A DNA stretch of 64,000 bases from Cristatella mucedo. Taxonomy: Eukaryota > Bryozoa > Phylactolaemata > Cristatellidae. The notes under the pieces are model-generated. The model searched no databases, was not told where the DNA came from, and saw only the letters and a program-made list of their open reading frames with translations. Made by a program: the position numbers and the translations under genes. The stretch lies in the NCBI GenBank assembly GCA_009760855.2, contig WPIO01000004.1:13541001-13605000 (forward strand). The letters are read 5' to 3'. This document shows positions 12,261 through 22,720 of this stretch, in pieces (positions within the stretch are counted from its first letter, which is position 1; each line of letters opens with the position of its first letter).

Positions 12261-12510
12261 TGTCAGCTTTGGCGGCTGCCGGCTTGGTTGTTGTGGCCGT
12301 GCGAGGGACCGGCTCTCCTCTGCGATTTTTACCGGCTGGCTTCGCCACAGAGTAGCTCGCTGCGTCATGTAATTAATTATAGCTGTCTGACCTTGAGTTG
12401 CGACGGATACTGAGGAGAGGAACTGTGGGTAAGTGAACCCATGGCCGAGTAATTGGGGCTGTCTCGCTGGGAGTTCGCAGTGTCACTTTGGAATAAAGGA
12501 ATTCCGATAC
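12261..12510 (+). repeat. 3' LTR, end-truncated
   Basis: Matches 8463-8726 in the same orientation, from TGTCAGCTTTGGCGGC to AATAAAGGAATTCCGATAC. Similarity stops there, and the sequence continues directly into the dispersed repeat at 12,511. No clear polypurine tract precedes it. Confidence 0.75.
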
Positions 12511-13140
12511 ACGAATAAGGGATTTTACAGAACTTTATTCGCAAGCGCACAATGTCGATTCGAGTCTCGTTCAGCAGCTTTATCCTCAAGACTCCTCGCA
12601 GGCTCTCACCAGCACAGGCACTCTTGCGGGGAAAGGTCCATGCCCGTGGACAGCCCGCCCTCCTCCCTCGCTTTCAGATAAAACTGAGTCCGGCAGCTAC
12701 TGGCGACGGCATCGAAACGAAGCCGACGTAGAAGGAGCCTCGAGGGAGCGTCGCCTTACAATTATCTAATTAGCCGGAACAATGGGGTTGACAAGCCAGC
12801 TGACATCAATCATCTCATGATCCAACTACTACCAAACCGATGCGTCCTTTTGCTCACGGCTCGAGAACGCAGATGCTCTTCAGCCACCTCTCTCGTTCTC
12901 ACGGAATCCCGTTCAGCAATTCTAGGACGGCTGGCGGCGACAGCGACCTTGAGCAAGCGTTGCCCTATTCTTAAATTGCTAGCCGTACTATAGGGTTGAC
13001 AGGCCAACCGATATCAATCGCCTCATGGTCTTACTACAGACGGCCGTGTCGTCTTGCTCAACGCTCTAGGACAGAGGTGTTTCCTGCTGAGCAGTTCTTG
13101 TGCGCCCTAAAATTGAGCTAGGCCGGCGCTGTGCCACAAT
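12511..13140. repeat. Unclassified dispersed repeat, copy A
   Basis: Matches 21,826-22,720 in the same orientation: AGGGATTTTAC at the start, GCACTCTTGCGG, CCCTCGCTTTCAGA, GTTTCCTGCTGAG and GCCGGCGCTGTG at the end. Compared with copy B it lacks about 250 bp after position 12.64 kb. It contains two related internal units (from 12,783 and 12,987), each with GGGTTGACARGCCARCYRA followed by ATCAATC. No protein is encoded. It could be a nonautonomous LTR or DNA element; class unresolved. Confidence 0.7.
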
Positions 13141-13689
13141 AGGCTCAGCCGCAGTGACTTAACTACCCGGCAGACCGTCGCTAAGACGGACTTTTCCTGT
13201 TCGGCTCTACATTTGTATCCATTCCACCAAGAGGTAATGTCGGCAGCAATTAAACGCGTAGTTTAATAAATGCACGAGCTGACCATGATCCTTCTCATGG
13301 CTATTTCATAATTCAATGCACGATCCGATATTCAGTTTCACCTATGAGAGTGCCCGGTGTAGCTAAATATACAAATTAGTAAATTATCTTCAACGGTATT
13401 TTTGACACGACACTCATCATAGCTGTACCGTGGCGGTAGTGTTAACACATGACTAACGGCGAAACGTAAGCGTGACGTCGGCGACTTGTGCTTACGGACG
13501 GGACAGGTTCGCTCAATCACGGAATCACATTCAAAATTATGTTGGTCGATACCTGCAAATCTGCAGTTGGACTAAAGCCCCCTTGAATCAGCAGAAAAGA
13601 TGGGGCATGCCCGACCCAAACCAAGCGGCAGCACCCTCAAGCCTCCCTTCGCGTGAGAACTTAAATCAATAAATACTAGGGGATTTGAC

Positions 13690-13860
13690 AGCCTAATAAG
13701 GCTATCGCCACCGCTTGCAGTTGGCAATAAAGGATCGTCTCTTGCAGGATTCGAACCCACGACTTCGGTCGTGAAGAGCAAGCACCTTACTTTCAGGGCT
13801 GTCATAGCCTTGCCTGCTGCAGGACTCAAACCCAGTCTCTGGGTCGTGAATTGACCCAGT
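13690..13860 (-). repeat. Two adjacent tRNA-derived SINE heads
   Basis: On the minus strand the B-box motif appears twice: once as GTCGTGGGTTCGAATCC (complement of 13,746-13,762) and once, degraded, around 13,825-13,840 (CTGCAGGACTCAAACCC on the plus strand). The GCTATCGCCACCGCTTGCAG body of the 4205-type SINE lies at 13,701-13,720. This is one SINE inserted beside another, or a dimeric SINE. Confidence 0.6.
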
Positions 13861-14029
13861 GCGAGCGTCTGACGCCTCAGCTGAGACGTGTGGCGGTAGC
13901 AGGTCTCACCCAGCAGATCAGTCACATGTGGAGTTCCACAAGGGTCTGCTCTCCACCCGTTGCCTCTCGTTCTCAGATGATGCTGAAGCCCTCAGGGAAA
14001 GTAATTTCGCCCCCCCCCCCCGCCCGGCT

Positions 14030-14205
14030 GTAGCCACGTGCATGTCACCTCTAACCATAGTATGCTTGTTGACATTGTGCAAGATACCACTAACCATTTG
14101 ATCGTGCTTTCTTTACAGCATCTGTAAAGCGCCTAGAAAGAGATTTAGTTCTCCAGAGGTGCTATACAAATGTATTGTTATCAATGTTATTATTATTAAC
14201 TCTGG
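14030..14205 (+). repeat. LINE 3' tail (CR1/L2-like), truncated copy
   Basis: Carries GCATGTCACCTCTAACCATA, then GTAAAGCGCCTAGAAAGAGA, TTTAGTTCTCCAGAGGTGC and a terminal TTATTATTATTA. This is the 3' end common to the LINE copies that follow. A severely 5'-truncated copy directly abuts the next LINE. Confidence 0.65.
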
Positions 14206-15775
14206 CAACTTCCGCCCAGCCTCCCTTTTATCGTCTCTATCAAAGACACTGGAACCAGTCGTGGCAGACGAGCTGAACTCATATATTAAACCTTGCTCGT
14301 AAGTTCCACTCTGGTTTAAGAGCTAATCCCTCCACAGAGTCAGCGTTGCTTCGGGTGTGTAACGACCTACTTAGGAATGCAGACTTAGTTAGAGTCTCTC
14401 TCTCGCTGTTTTGCTCGATCTTTTGGCAGCTTTTGATACTATCGATCATTTGAGTGATTCTCCTCTCGCCTGAGCATCACGGGCACTGCATTGCAATGGT
14501 TCAGATCCTATCTCAGTGGGAGAGTCCAGGGTATTGATGTGAACGGATGGGGATCATCCGAGGCTACCCTGTGATGGCACACTAGGTAAGGTGGTTGCTT
14601 TCACGACTTCGGTCCCGAGGTCGTGGGTTCGATTCCTGCGGTTGGCGATCCTTTGTCACCACTGCAAGCGGTAGTGATAGCCGTAAAGGCTCTTCTGTCG
14701 CTGTCTAAAAAGAGGCTGTTTAATCAGCTAGGATTTTTTTTACCCTGAAACATGGGGTACCTCAAGGTTCTGTGGTTGGTCCTGTTCTTTTCACGGTTTA
14801 TACTCTCCCTCTTGCCGATGTGATTGCCATGCCCAATCTAGGCTTTCACTTCTATGCAGATGGCAGTTCAGTTGTACCAAAATTGGCTCTGCCAGCATAT
14901 CTCCAGTTGAATCAGCTCGAAATCTAGGTGTCATATTCAAAAGCGACCTCTCGTTAGACGACCATATCAGCTCCACAGTCAAATCCGCCTATTTTCAGCT
15001 TCATAACGTTGCTAAAATTTGGGCTTGTTTAGATAATGATACCACATCTAAGTTGGTCCATGCATTCGTGACATCCCGTCTCGACTTCTGCAACTCACTG
15101 CTTACTGGCCTACCAGCATGTGCGATCAGGCGATTGCAGCTGGTGAAAAACTCTGCAGCCAGGCTTGTCTGCCGTGAGCGTCGCAGTTGCCACATTACTC
15201 CACTTCTGGCCGACCTGCATTGGCTCCCAGTCAAGCAACGGATTGACTTCCAGGTTTTGTCGTTCACTTTGAGGTCCCTTCATTCTATGGCTCCAGCCTA
15301 TCTGTCAGATATATTACCCCATCAGGCCAAGCATCGTACCACCCGCTTTTCGGAATCCAACAGTCTACAAATACCTCGTACAAACCTTAAATCCTTTGGA
15401 GACCGTGCATTTAGTTCATATGCTCCCAAAGCCTGGAACTCCCTCCCGACCTGCGTCAGAACATCCCCCGACCTGACCACATTTAAAAGGAACCTAAAAA
15501 CACACCTATTTAGGACAGCATTTAGTGGGTCCCTGTGATTCGTCCTTGATGTGTTTATGCGTGCTGACACTGTGCATGCTGCCACTAACCACATTTGCAT
15601 GCTGACCCTGTGCATGTCACCCCTAACAATATTATTTATTTCGTTTGTTTTTCAAGCATGATTTTACTTACCATTCAATTGCATTTCACTTTGCAGAAAT
15701 GTAAAGCGCCTAGAGAGAGATTAAGTTCTCTGAGGGCGCTTTATCAAGTGAATTATTATTATTATTATCAGCCAT
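14206..15775 (+). mobile_element. CR1/L2-like LINE, 5'-truncated, split by a SINE
   Basis: Encodes the end of a non-LTR reverse transcriptase. First comes SGNFRPASLLSSLSKTLEPV (RT palm entry), then after the inserted SINE an ARNLGVIFKSDLSLDDHISS segment. The C-terminal ORF (15,053-15,538) has VTSRLDFCNSLLTGLPACAI, LHWLPVKQRIDFQVL, PAYLSDILPHQ and SYAPKAWNSLPTCVRT. The 3' tail has AAAGCGCCTAGAGAGAGATT and AAGTTCTCTGAGGGCGC and ends in (ATT)n. The C-terminal frame is open for 161 codons, but upstream parts are frameshifted. This is the best-preserved copy of the family in the window. Confidence 0.85.
14566..14745 (+). repeat. SINE inserted inside the LINE
   Basis: A copy of the 4205-type SINE (GATGGCACACTAGGTAAGGT, GTGGGTTCGATTCCTGCGG, AAAAAGAGGCTGTTTAATCA) interrupts the LINE RT reading. 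Sequence before it (GGGGATCATCCGAGGCTACC) and after it (CCCTGAAACATGGGGTACCT) both belong to the RT domain. The SINE is therefore younger than this LINE copy. Confidence 0.8.
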
Positions 15776-16830
15776 CCACCGCGTCGAGTTCTCACAACTC
15801 TATTGCTGCATGTATTGATGACATCTTCACATGGATGGCAGAACACTTTCTTAAATTGAATGACGACCAAACCAACTTACTAGTGATGGGCTAACCAAGT
15901 GTGACTCTGAAACTGAAAAGATTATCGCACAAAGTCGGCTTCACCAGCATTTCTCCAGTGGTATCGGCACGAAATCTAGATGACTTGTTTCAAGGTGACC
16001 TTTCTTTAGACGACCAAATCAGCTCCACAGTCAAGTCTGCCTACTTTCAGCTACATAACTGCTAAAATTTGGGCTTGTTTAGGCCGGGATACCACATCTA
16101 AATTGGTCTATGCATCTGTGACATCCCGTCTCACTTCTGTAACTCACTGCTTGCTGGTCTACCGGCCTGTGCACTCAGGTGCTTACAGCTGGGACACAAC
16201 TCTGCAGCTAGGCTTGTCTGTCTTTAGCGTCGCAGTAACCACATCAAACCACTTCTCGGCGACCTACACCGGATATCAGTCAAGCAACGCATCAACTTCA
16301 AGGTTTTGTCACTCACTTTTAGGTCTTTTCATTCTTTGGCTCCAGCCTAGCCATCAGATCTACTCCACCACCAGGCTAAGCATCGTACCACTCGCTTTTC
16401 AGAATCTAACTGTTTACCTATACCTCGTACAAATCTCAAATTCTTTGGAGACCGTGTCTTTAGTTCGTATGCTCCCAAAGCCTGTAAATCACTTCCGACT
16501 TTCTTCACGACGTCTCCTGACTTGACTACATTTAAAAAGAAACTAAAAACGCATCTATTTATCACAGCGTTTAGTGGGTCCCTATTATTCGACCTTTAGG
16601 TGCTTTTGCATGCTGACGCTGTGCATGCTGCCACTAACCATACTTGCAAGCTGACTCTGTGCATGTCACCCCTAACCATGTTATTCTTGTTGTTTATTGA
16701 GCACGCTTCCACTAGCCATTTGATCACGCTTCCTTCGCAGGATATGTAAAGTACCTAGAAAGAGATTGAGCTCTCTGAGGGCGCTATGTCAATTTTTTAT
16801 TATCATTATTGTTATTATTATAAGTAGGGG
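15776..16830 (+). mobile_element. CR1/L2-like LINE, second tandem copy
   Basis: Begins within the RT domain (SIAACIDDIFTWMAEHFLKL, NDDQTNLLVMG) and runs through a decayed C-terminal region with the same order of motifs as the preceding copy (SVTHCLLVYRPVHSG, then FGDRVFSSYAPKA in another frame). Ends with the family 3' tail (GTAAAGTACCTAGAAAGAGA) and an ATT-rich microsatellite. More frameshifts than the upstream copy, so older. Same orientation, head to tail. Confidence 0.75.
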
Positions 16831-19279
16831 GAGTTAGAGCCTCCCTTAGGTCTGGCTAAAGGTTTGGGGCTTCTTATGAGTGCTGTTTCTCGTGATGGAG
16901 ATGACTGCAATGTTCGACGATTGCAAAAATATGTACACGAACGGTGACCCGCGATTATGAACTATGAGATTGGCATCGACTTTGAACTGAGAATCGCATA
17001 CGAAATAGCCGCGATATGCTGAGGCCTGTGAGCAGCGCGCGGTGTGCGATCGTGCACGTACGACATTGTAGCGCGACGGGCAACCTGGCCAGTGTATTTA
17101 TTACGCGAAAGCCTGACCGCAGACCGCCACTCTCTTGGAGTAACTGTCTGCCTGTCGGTGAGTTTTCGCGTCAGCTTGTAAACGAGTCTGTCGCAAGTCA
17201 CCTTCCGTATGAGCCGTAATACGCGCGCAAGTCTTTGCGCTTTTTCTAATAGAAAGCAAGTGTTTCCAAGAGGATTTTGTAATAGGGTGCCGCTGTTTGC
17301 GTTGCCTGCTGGACATCGAGCGCTGCGTTGTCACCGTTGGCGAGTTGCGTGCTTCAAGCCTCGGCACACATGCATGCGTTGTGCCACTACCCGAGCTACG
17401 AGGGTCGCGCATTCATAACACCGCCGATGTTTCCAGGTGGCGAGTTACAAGCCTGCCGCGCATGTAATCTTGAGGACGCAGCTTCAAGTTCTAAAAATGA
17501 ACGTCTCAGTCTATTTTTTGGATGGCTTCTACAAAGGCTTTCGGGCGGCGCTCCTTCGGTACGGGAATTCAGACTTTTCAGTTAGCCGAAATACCTGTTT
17601 CTTTAGAGGGGCTGAAAAGCCAATCTTATCGTCGCTCCTTCGACGAGTAGAATCGAAGTCTGCTTCCAGAATTTGAAGCTATTTCCTTTTAATTACAAGT
17701 AGCTAAATATCTATTTGAGGAGAACCTTTACAGTATTTTCTAGAGGATTTTTAAGGTTGGAAATGCCGACGTGTGAATCGCCGATTGCTTCCAGAGGTGG
17801 CCACTAGCTCTGGGAAATATTAAAAGGCATTCCTTAGTACGGTGTGCCTTCAGAGGTATAATTTGAGTGCGGTTTCTCGAGCAGCTCTCAGGTCGCGGAA
17901 TCGCTGGAGAATTTTGACTTACCAAATCTGCTCTGGTGGTTGCGAAACAACGATGGCCCTACGTTGACTAACCGGAGCGATTGGCCTAACGATATACAAT
18001 TCAGCAGGTTTTTTCTGATTGCTCTGGCTTAGGACCGCAGCGATGCAAATGGGCAGTATCTATTGAGTCCTTAGCTCCACGGAAGCCTTGCAGCCCTCCC
18101 GTGTCGCCATTTTGAGTCCCGGATAGGGAGCTACCGAGCTTAAAAACGAAGTGAATAAAGCTATTGAATGCAAAGTACGCGCACAACGGGGCAAAAGCCT
18201 TGTCGGTGGTGCTTCTTCAGGTCAGAAAACTTTTCTTTTTTTCATGAGATGAGTTAGAGAGAGACTTCCAGGGCCTTTGGTGCACGCGTTCAGGGGCGGT
18301 TTTACTACAGTAAAAAGTTGCTTCAAAAACTTTGTCTGGACGGGTTCGAAACGGCCGGCTGAGCAGTGTTTCGCCTCCAGGGTCCTGCCTGGCGATATCT
18401 AGATAGCCTCGCGCTTTGCTATTTCACGTATCGACAGAGTTTTCCCGGAGCCCTCGCTTTCGGCATGGTGCTGCAAAAAGACCCAAGTTAGTAAAATTGT
18501 AGCGCGACGTTCGCAACGCTGAAGGTGGACGCCAAAGCAGTTGTCGCAGCCTCGCATATACCCCGACGCTTCGTCGCAGCCAGCGCGCGCCGTCGCTGCA
18601 TCGCTCTGCGGCTCTCTCCTCGAGGTGTCCAAATCGTGTTTCCCCGTCAGCTCCTCGTTGGCGCGCCATCCTTCTCCCCGCCTGCTCCAGCCATGCCTAC
18701 CAGTCCCCAGCTAAGCCACGGAACTAGGCTCGTGAGCCTGCTCGTGGGGCATTTAGTCGCCCGCAATCGGCCCATTAAGGACGAGCCGTGGAGAAAACCG
18801 CACCAATGTCTTAGCTAGGCGCAGGTTTGTGCGTGCTTAAGTAATGGCTATTTTTCGCTTGAAATAATAAAAGAGTTAAAATGACAGTTTTCGTAATGGT
18901 TACAGTGCTCTTACGGGCAGATTTCGAAGGAAGGCCAGCGACCTTGTCCGAACCAGAGTAAACGTTAAATCACACAAACCAAAATCGTTGCTACGCCCCT
19001 GTCATTCAAGCAGTCAGAATTAGATGTGACGGTTGGTAAAATGAACGCTTAAGTTGTAGGCCGATATTAGATGTCGGCCTATTCCACCAATACGGGGAGT
19101 TTCGCGTAAAGACAGCCAATTTAAGCTATTAGCACGTACCCATAGCAGGAAGTTCAATGTGTTTGTCAGTCTTTTTATATTTACATTAAAAAACAAACTT
19201 CGTGCTATGGGTAGTGCTCACCGCTTAAAGTTGACTGCATTTATGCATAATCGAAGCCGTACAAAATATATAATTCATT
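16831..19279. other. No gene recognised
   Basis: Moderately GC-rich sequence around 17.0-17.5 and 18.4-18.8 kb contains short open frames, but none has a recognisable domain or convincing splice borders. The only structured element I see is the inverted repeat at 19,131-19,216. Confidence 0.4.
19131..19216. repeat. Short inverted repeat (hairpin)
   Basis: GCACGTACCCATAGCAGGAA followed by GTT is mirrored about 40 bases later by AACTTCGTGCTATGGGTAGT followed by GC, with two or three differences between arms. The loop is AT-rich. Could be a small foldback element or the core of a MITE. Confidence 0.5.
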
Positions 19280-19395
19280 TGTATAGCGCCCTAAGGAAAC
19301 TGAATCTCTACCCAGGCGCTTCAACAATGCAGTAGGGCTCGAGTCCACGACCTCAGTCGTCAAAGGCAAGCACCTTAAGCCATGGGCCGCATCAT
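19280..19395 (-). repeat. SINE with LINE-like tail
   Basis: On the minus strand: a tRNA-like head (GCTTAAGGTGCTTGCC), a degraded B box (GGTCGTGGACTCGAGCC), then a tail complementary to TAGCGCCCTAAGGAAACTGA then ATCTCTACCCAGGCGC, which corresponds to the LINE 3' tail. Confidence 0.6.
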
Positions 19396-19698
19396 GGTTG
19401 TGTTCGTTGGATTATACTGGCTCCTAAGCTGGGCGTTGTCGGAGTCAGTTAGTGAACAGAAGCTACCCAAGTATAGCTTCTGTGCTAGTAGATGCAACGG
19501 ATTGGCCTGTTGTAGTGGCTGTAGGCGTCCACAAAGTGAATGAAATAGCTGTGCACTAAGCGTCAGAAGAAGAAGCAGCTTTTTAGAAGCTGCTAAATAC
19601 TTTGGTGATAAACATGGGTGACCTTGAACATGTAATGGCGTTCGCGAAACAGTCGGAGAGCGTAAGCCGAAGCTCTGGTATTGGTGTAGAGTTTCCGA

Positions 19699-19699
<1 letters not shown>

Positions 19700-19733
<34 letters not shown>

Positions 19734-19870
19734 CACTTGATAAAGCGCCCTCAGAGAACCCGATCTCTTTCTAGGCACTTTACATTTGCTATAAAGGGAA
19801 ACACGATTGAATGGTGAGTAATATCATGCTTGATTAGCAACATGAATAACATGGTTGCGAATTTATTCTT
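19700..19870 (-). repeat. LINE 3' tail with (AAT)n
   Basis: An (AAT)n tract at 19,700-19,732 is followed by CACTTGATAAAGCGCCCTCA and GATCTCTTTCTAGGCACTTT, the minus-strand 3' end of the CR1/L2-like LINE. Only about 170 bp of the element is present. From here to 21,034 I see no gene or clear repeat. Confidence 0.7.
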
Positions 19871-21034
19871 TTTGATAGGAAAAATTCTGCAGTGGGCTTC
19901 TTTCACAGTGCGACATTGACGTAGCCACAGCCGACGAAAGCGCAGGGCCTGCAGTATTGGACCTTATGCCTATTGTTTGGGGTGTGAGGTGAGGTATGTG
20001 TGCACAGCCGTAGTGGCCGTGGCTTATCGATATTGCTTATGCTGCCCTATTCGAGAGTTTGAACTTCAGATCAATCTGGAGTGCTGCTTAGCCATACTGC
20101 AGGCTGCGGGGCCTGAGAGCCCACTGATTTTCCGGCTGACCAAAAGCTTTTGTAGGCAATCTAGAAATCTGCTGGGTCAGCTGTGCTGCGACAGCTTAGT
20201 AATCAGCGGAAGTTGCTGAAGGACAACAACGGATCCATTAATAGCCTAAAAGATTTTCGCGGCTAGGGTTGGTCGTCACTGCCACTAGTGGATGCCAGGG
20301 ATTTATAATACACTGGCGTGTTGTCGACTCGATCTTCTGGCTGTGCGACTGGTCATAAATATGCACAGACATGCAAAATAAATGGTTGGAGCGTGGTTGG
20401 TTCGTCGTCGCTTGTTGTATTACAGTGGCTCCAGCGGCGGCATTTCTTTTGGAATTTCGCGGAGACACAGCGGCCGAACGCGAGCGATAAACGAGACTCA
20501 GACGACAAGAAATATAACATGCGACGCTGCGTCAATGGCTTAACTATTGGCAACGGGTGAGGCATGTACGTTAGTGTCAACGCGCTTCGTTAATTACAGC
20601 AGCAGAAGCCGCAGGCGCACACAAGACGCTCATGCTTGTACCTGGCTAGGAGGAGGTCCGGTAATCTGACGAATGGTCACATGGACGTTTGCTACGATCG
20701 TCCAAGTAACCATTTCCGTCAGATTTCGCGTGACTATTTGATGGAGTACAGAAAAAGTTATCGCGGATTAGAATTGGATGCTTTCCGGTATCAGTTCACC
20801 CTCGCAATCCATTACAGCTCTTCTTTAGTTGGTAAGAAGTAATAGTTCAGAAGCGAAAGTATTTCTGCACACAACTATTATACTATAATAATCGTTCTGA
20901 TAGCGGGCAAACTGTTGCCGTCGGCCTCATACATTAAGCTCCTGCTCAAAAATACATTACCGTGTTTCTCACAAAATACATTATGTTTGAGACATAATTT
21001 AAAATATTTGCCGACGTGATAAAATTATAAATAA

Positions 21035-21205
21035 ATCCCAGATGATTAAACAGCCTCTTTTTGCATAGTGACGGAAGAGCCGTTATGGCTATCACCACCG
21101 CTTGTAGTGGCGATAAAGAATCGTCCACCGTAGGAATCGAACCCACTTACATAGTGTGCCATCATCAGCAACCGCCTTACCTAGTGTGCCATCACGGCTC
21201 ACCGA
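21035..21205 (-). repeat. tRNA-derived SINE (4205-type)
   Basis: Plus-strand CAGATGATTAAACAGCCTCT then TTTTGCATAG is the tail. GCTATCACCACCGCTTGTAG is the body, GGAATCGAACCCAC the complemented B box and GCCATCACGGCTCACC the head. It reads as a nearly complete minus-strand copy with a duplicated TAGTGTGCCATCA head segment. Bases 21,206-21,825 show nothing recognisable. Confidence 0.75.
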
Positions 21206-21825
21206 TAGCTCCACAGGCCTCTTATCAATCAAGTTTCTACCACTACCTCAAAACCCCATACGACGCCTCAGACGCCATACGGTGCGTGATTATTGACGCA
21301 CGGATCGCCTCGCATGGCTGACTACGTATCTCTCTCTTCTCTCCCCCGCCCGTTAGCATACCGGGAGTCTCAATCAAGTTTAATTTGAGAGCACTATAAA
21401 AACGTTGCTATAAATGAGCCATACGATCGTTGTCTTTCAAAAGGATTATCAAAACCAGTGCTCTTCAATATTAATTACTGCTGTGAGTGTCATTTTTTTT
21501 AGTCTCGTTAACTCATCAGCAGAGCACTGGACCGGTATCCCGGAGGCTGCAGGATGGTCTCCCCCACTCAAAGCGAAATCCAGTTCCTCCGCAGACGGTC
21601 TTCAGTTGCTCTGTGTTTTGAGAATGTACTAAAGCTATAGCAATGTAACGCCGAAGGCTCGGAGGAGTAGGCTTAACCTGCCGCTTACCAAGGGACGAAA
21701 CCTAGCGCCTAATGCCATTCGGTGCGCGCCTACGAACAATAAGCAGACCGCCACGAAACGAGCGTTTCTGGCGCTGACCTACCGCTACTGAAGGGGGTCG
21801 TGCGTCCGCGGCGTGAATCGGAAAG

Positions 21826-22720
21826 CGACACACACAAATTAGGGATTTTACTGAGCTTTATTCGGAAGCGCACAGTCGCTGCGCATCTTGCTAAGCTTTA
21901 TCTCCACACTCCTCGCATGCTCTCAACAGCACAAGCACTCTTGCGGAGGGAATACGTCCCCGCACTTGGGCTACCTGCGTCTATTGTGGGGAACGACCCA
22001 AATAGGACGAGGAGCCCGAACCGGAACCGGAGACCCTGACTGGAGAGCTAGGGCTCCGCTTCCACCGTGCAGGCAGGAATACCTCATGCACTGCACCAAG
22101 CACTCTTGGTGAGACCACGTGCACGCGCGCGCGCACACACAAAACACAGAAGAAACACAAAATGCGAGCTCGAGCGCTACACGACCGTATTCGGTGGCGT
22201 CCACCGAATCCTCCTGGCGTTGTCTCGTCCTGTCCCTCAATCGCAGGCGTACAGCCCGCCCTGCTCCCTCGCTTTCAGAGAAACGAGTCCGGCAACTACC
22301 GGCGACGGCGTCGAGACGGAGCCGAAGATGAAGAAGAGGCCTCTAGCGAGCGTCGCCCTATCGTTATATAACTAGCTTGGGCAATGGGGTTGACAACCCA
22401 GCCAATTTCAATCACCTCAGCGACCTCTGCGTCCCCTTGCTCACAGCTCGAGAACCCAGATGCTCTTCACCCACTTCTTTTGTTCTCACGGAAACCGTCC
22501 TGCAAATCTACGTTGGCTGGCGGTGACATCGACCTTGGGCAAACGCTGCCCTATTCTCAAATTGCTAGCAGGAACTAAAGGGTTGACAGGCCAGCCAATA
22601 TCGATCACCTCATTACCCTACTACGATGGCTGCGTCCTCTTGCTCTAGGACCGAGGTGTTTCCTGCTGAGTAATTCTCATGCGCTCTAAAATTGAGTCAG
22701 GCCGGCGCTGTGCTACAGCA
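21826..22720. repeat. Unclassified dispersed repeat, copy B (longer)
   Basis: Same orientation and order of blocks as 12,511-13,140, with about 250 additional bases (21,965-22,240). Internal units beginning GGGTTGACAACCCAGCCAAT (22,388) and GGGTTGACAGGCCAGCCAAT (22,580) are tandem relatives about 190 bp apart. The end has AAAATTGAGTCAGGCCGGCG. No protein is recognisable on either strand. Confidence 0.7.

Larger units (their letters stand above)
8463..12510 (+). mobile_element. Ty3/gypsy-type LTR retrotransposon, decayed
   Basis: Two similar direct repeats (8463-8726 and 12261-12510) flank gag-like, protease, reverse transcriptase and integrase segments in the order typical of Ty3/gypsy elements. 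Both LTRs begin TGTCAGCTTTGGCGGCTGCC and contain GTAATTAATTATAGCTGTCT and an AATAAA signal. A primer-binding-site-like TGGCGACGCAGG starts at 8754, immediately downstream of the 5' LTR. The coding part is broken into several frames with stops, the RT lacks its second half, and the integrase has lost a catalytic residue, so the copy is not autonomous. The last 24 or so bases of the LTR (8727-8750) have no counterpart at the 3' end, where another repeat begins. No target-site duplication can be read. The whole element is about 4 kb. Confidence 0.85.
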
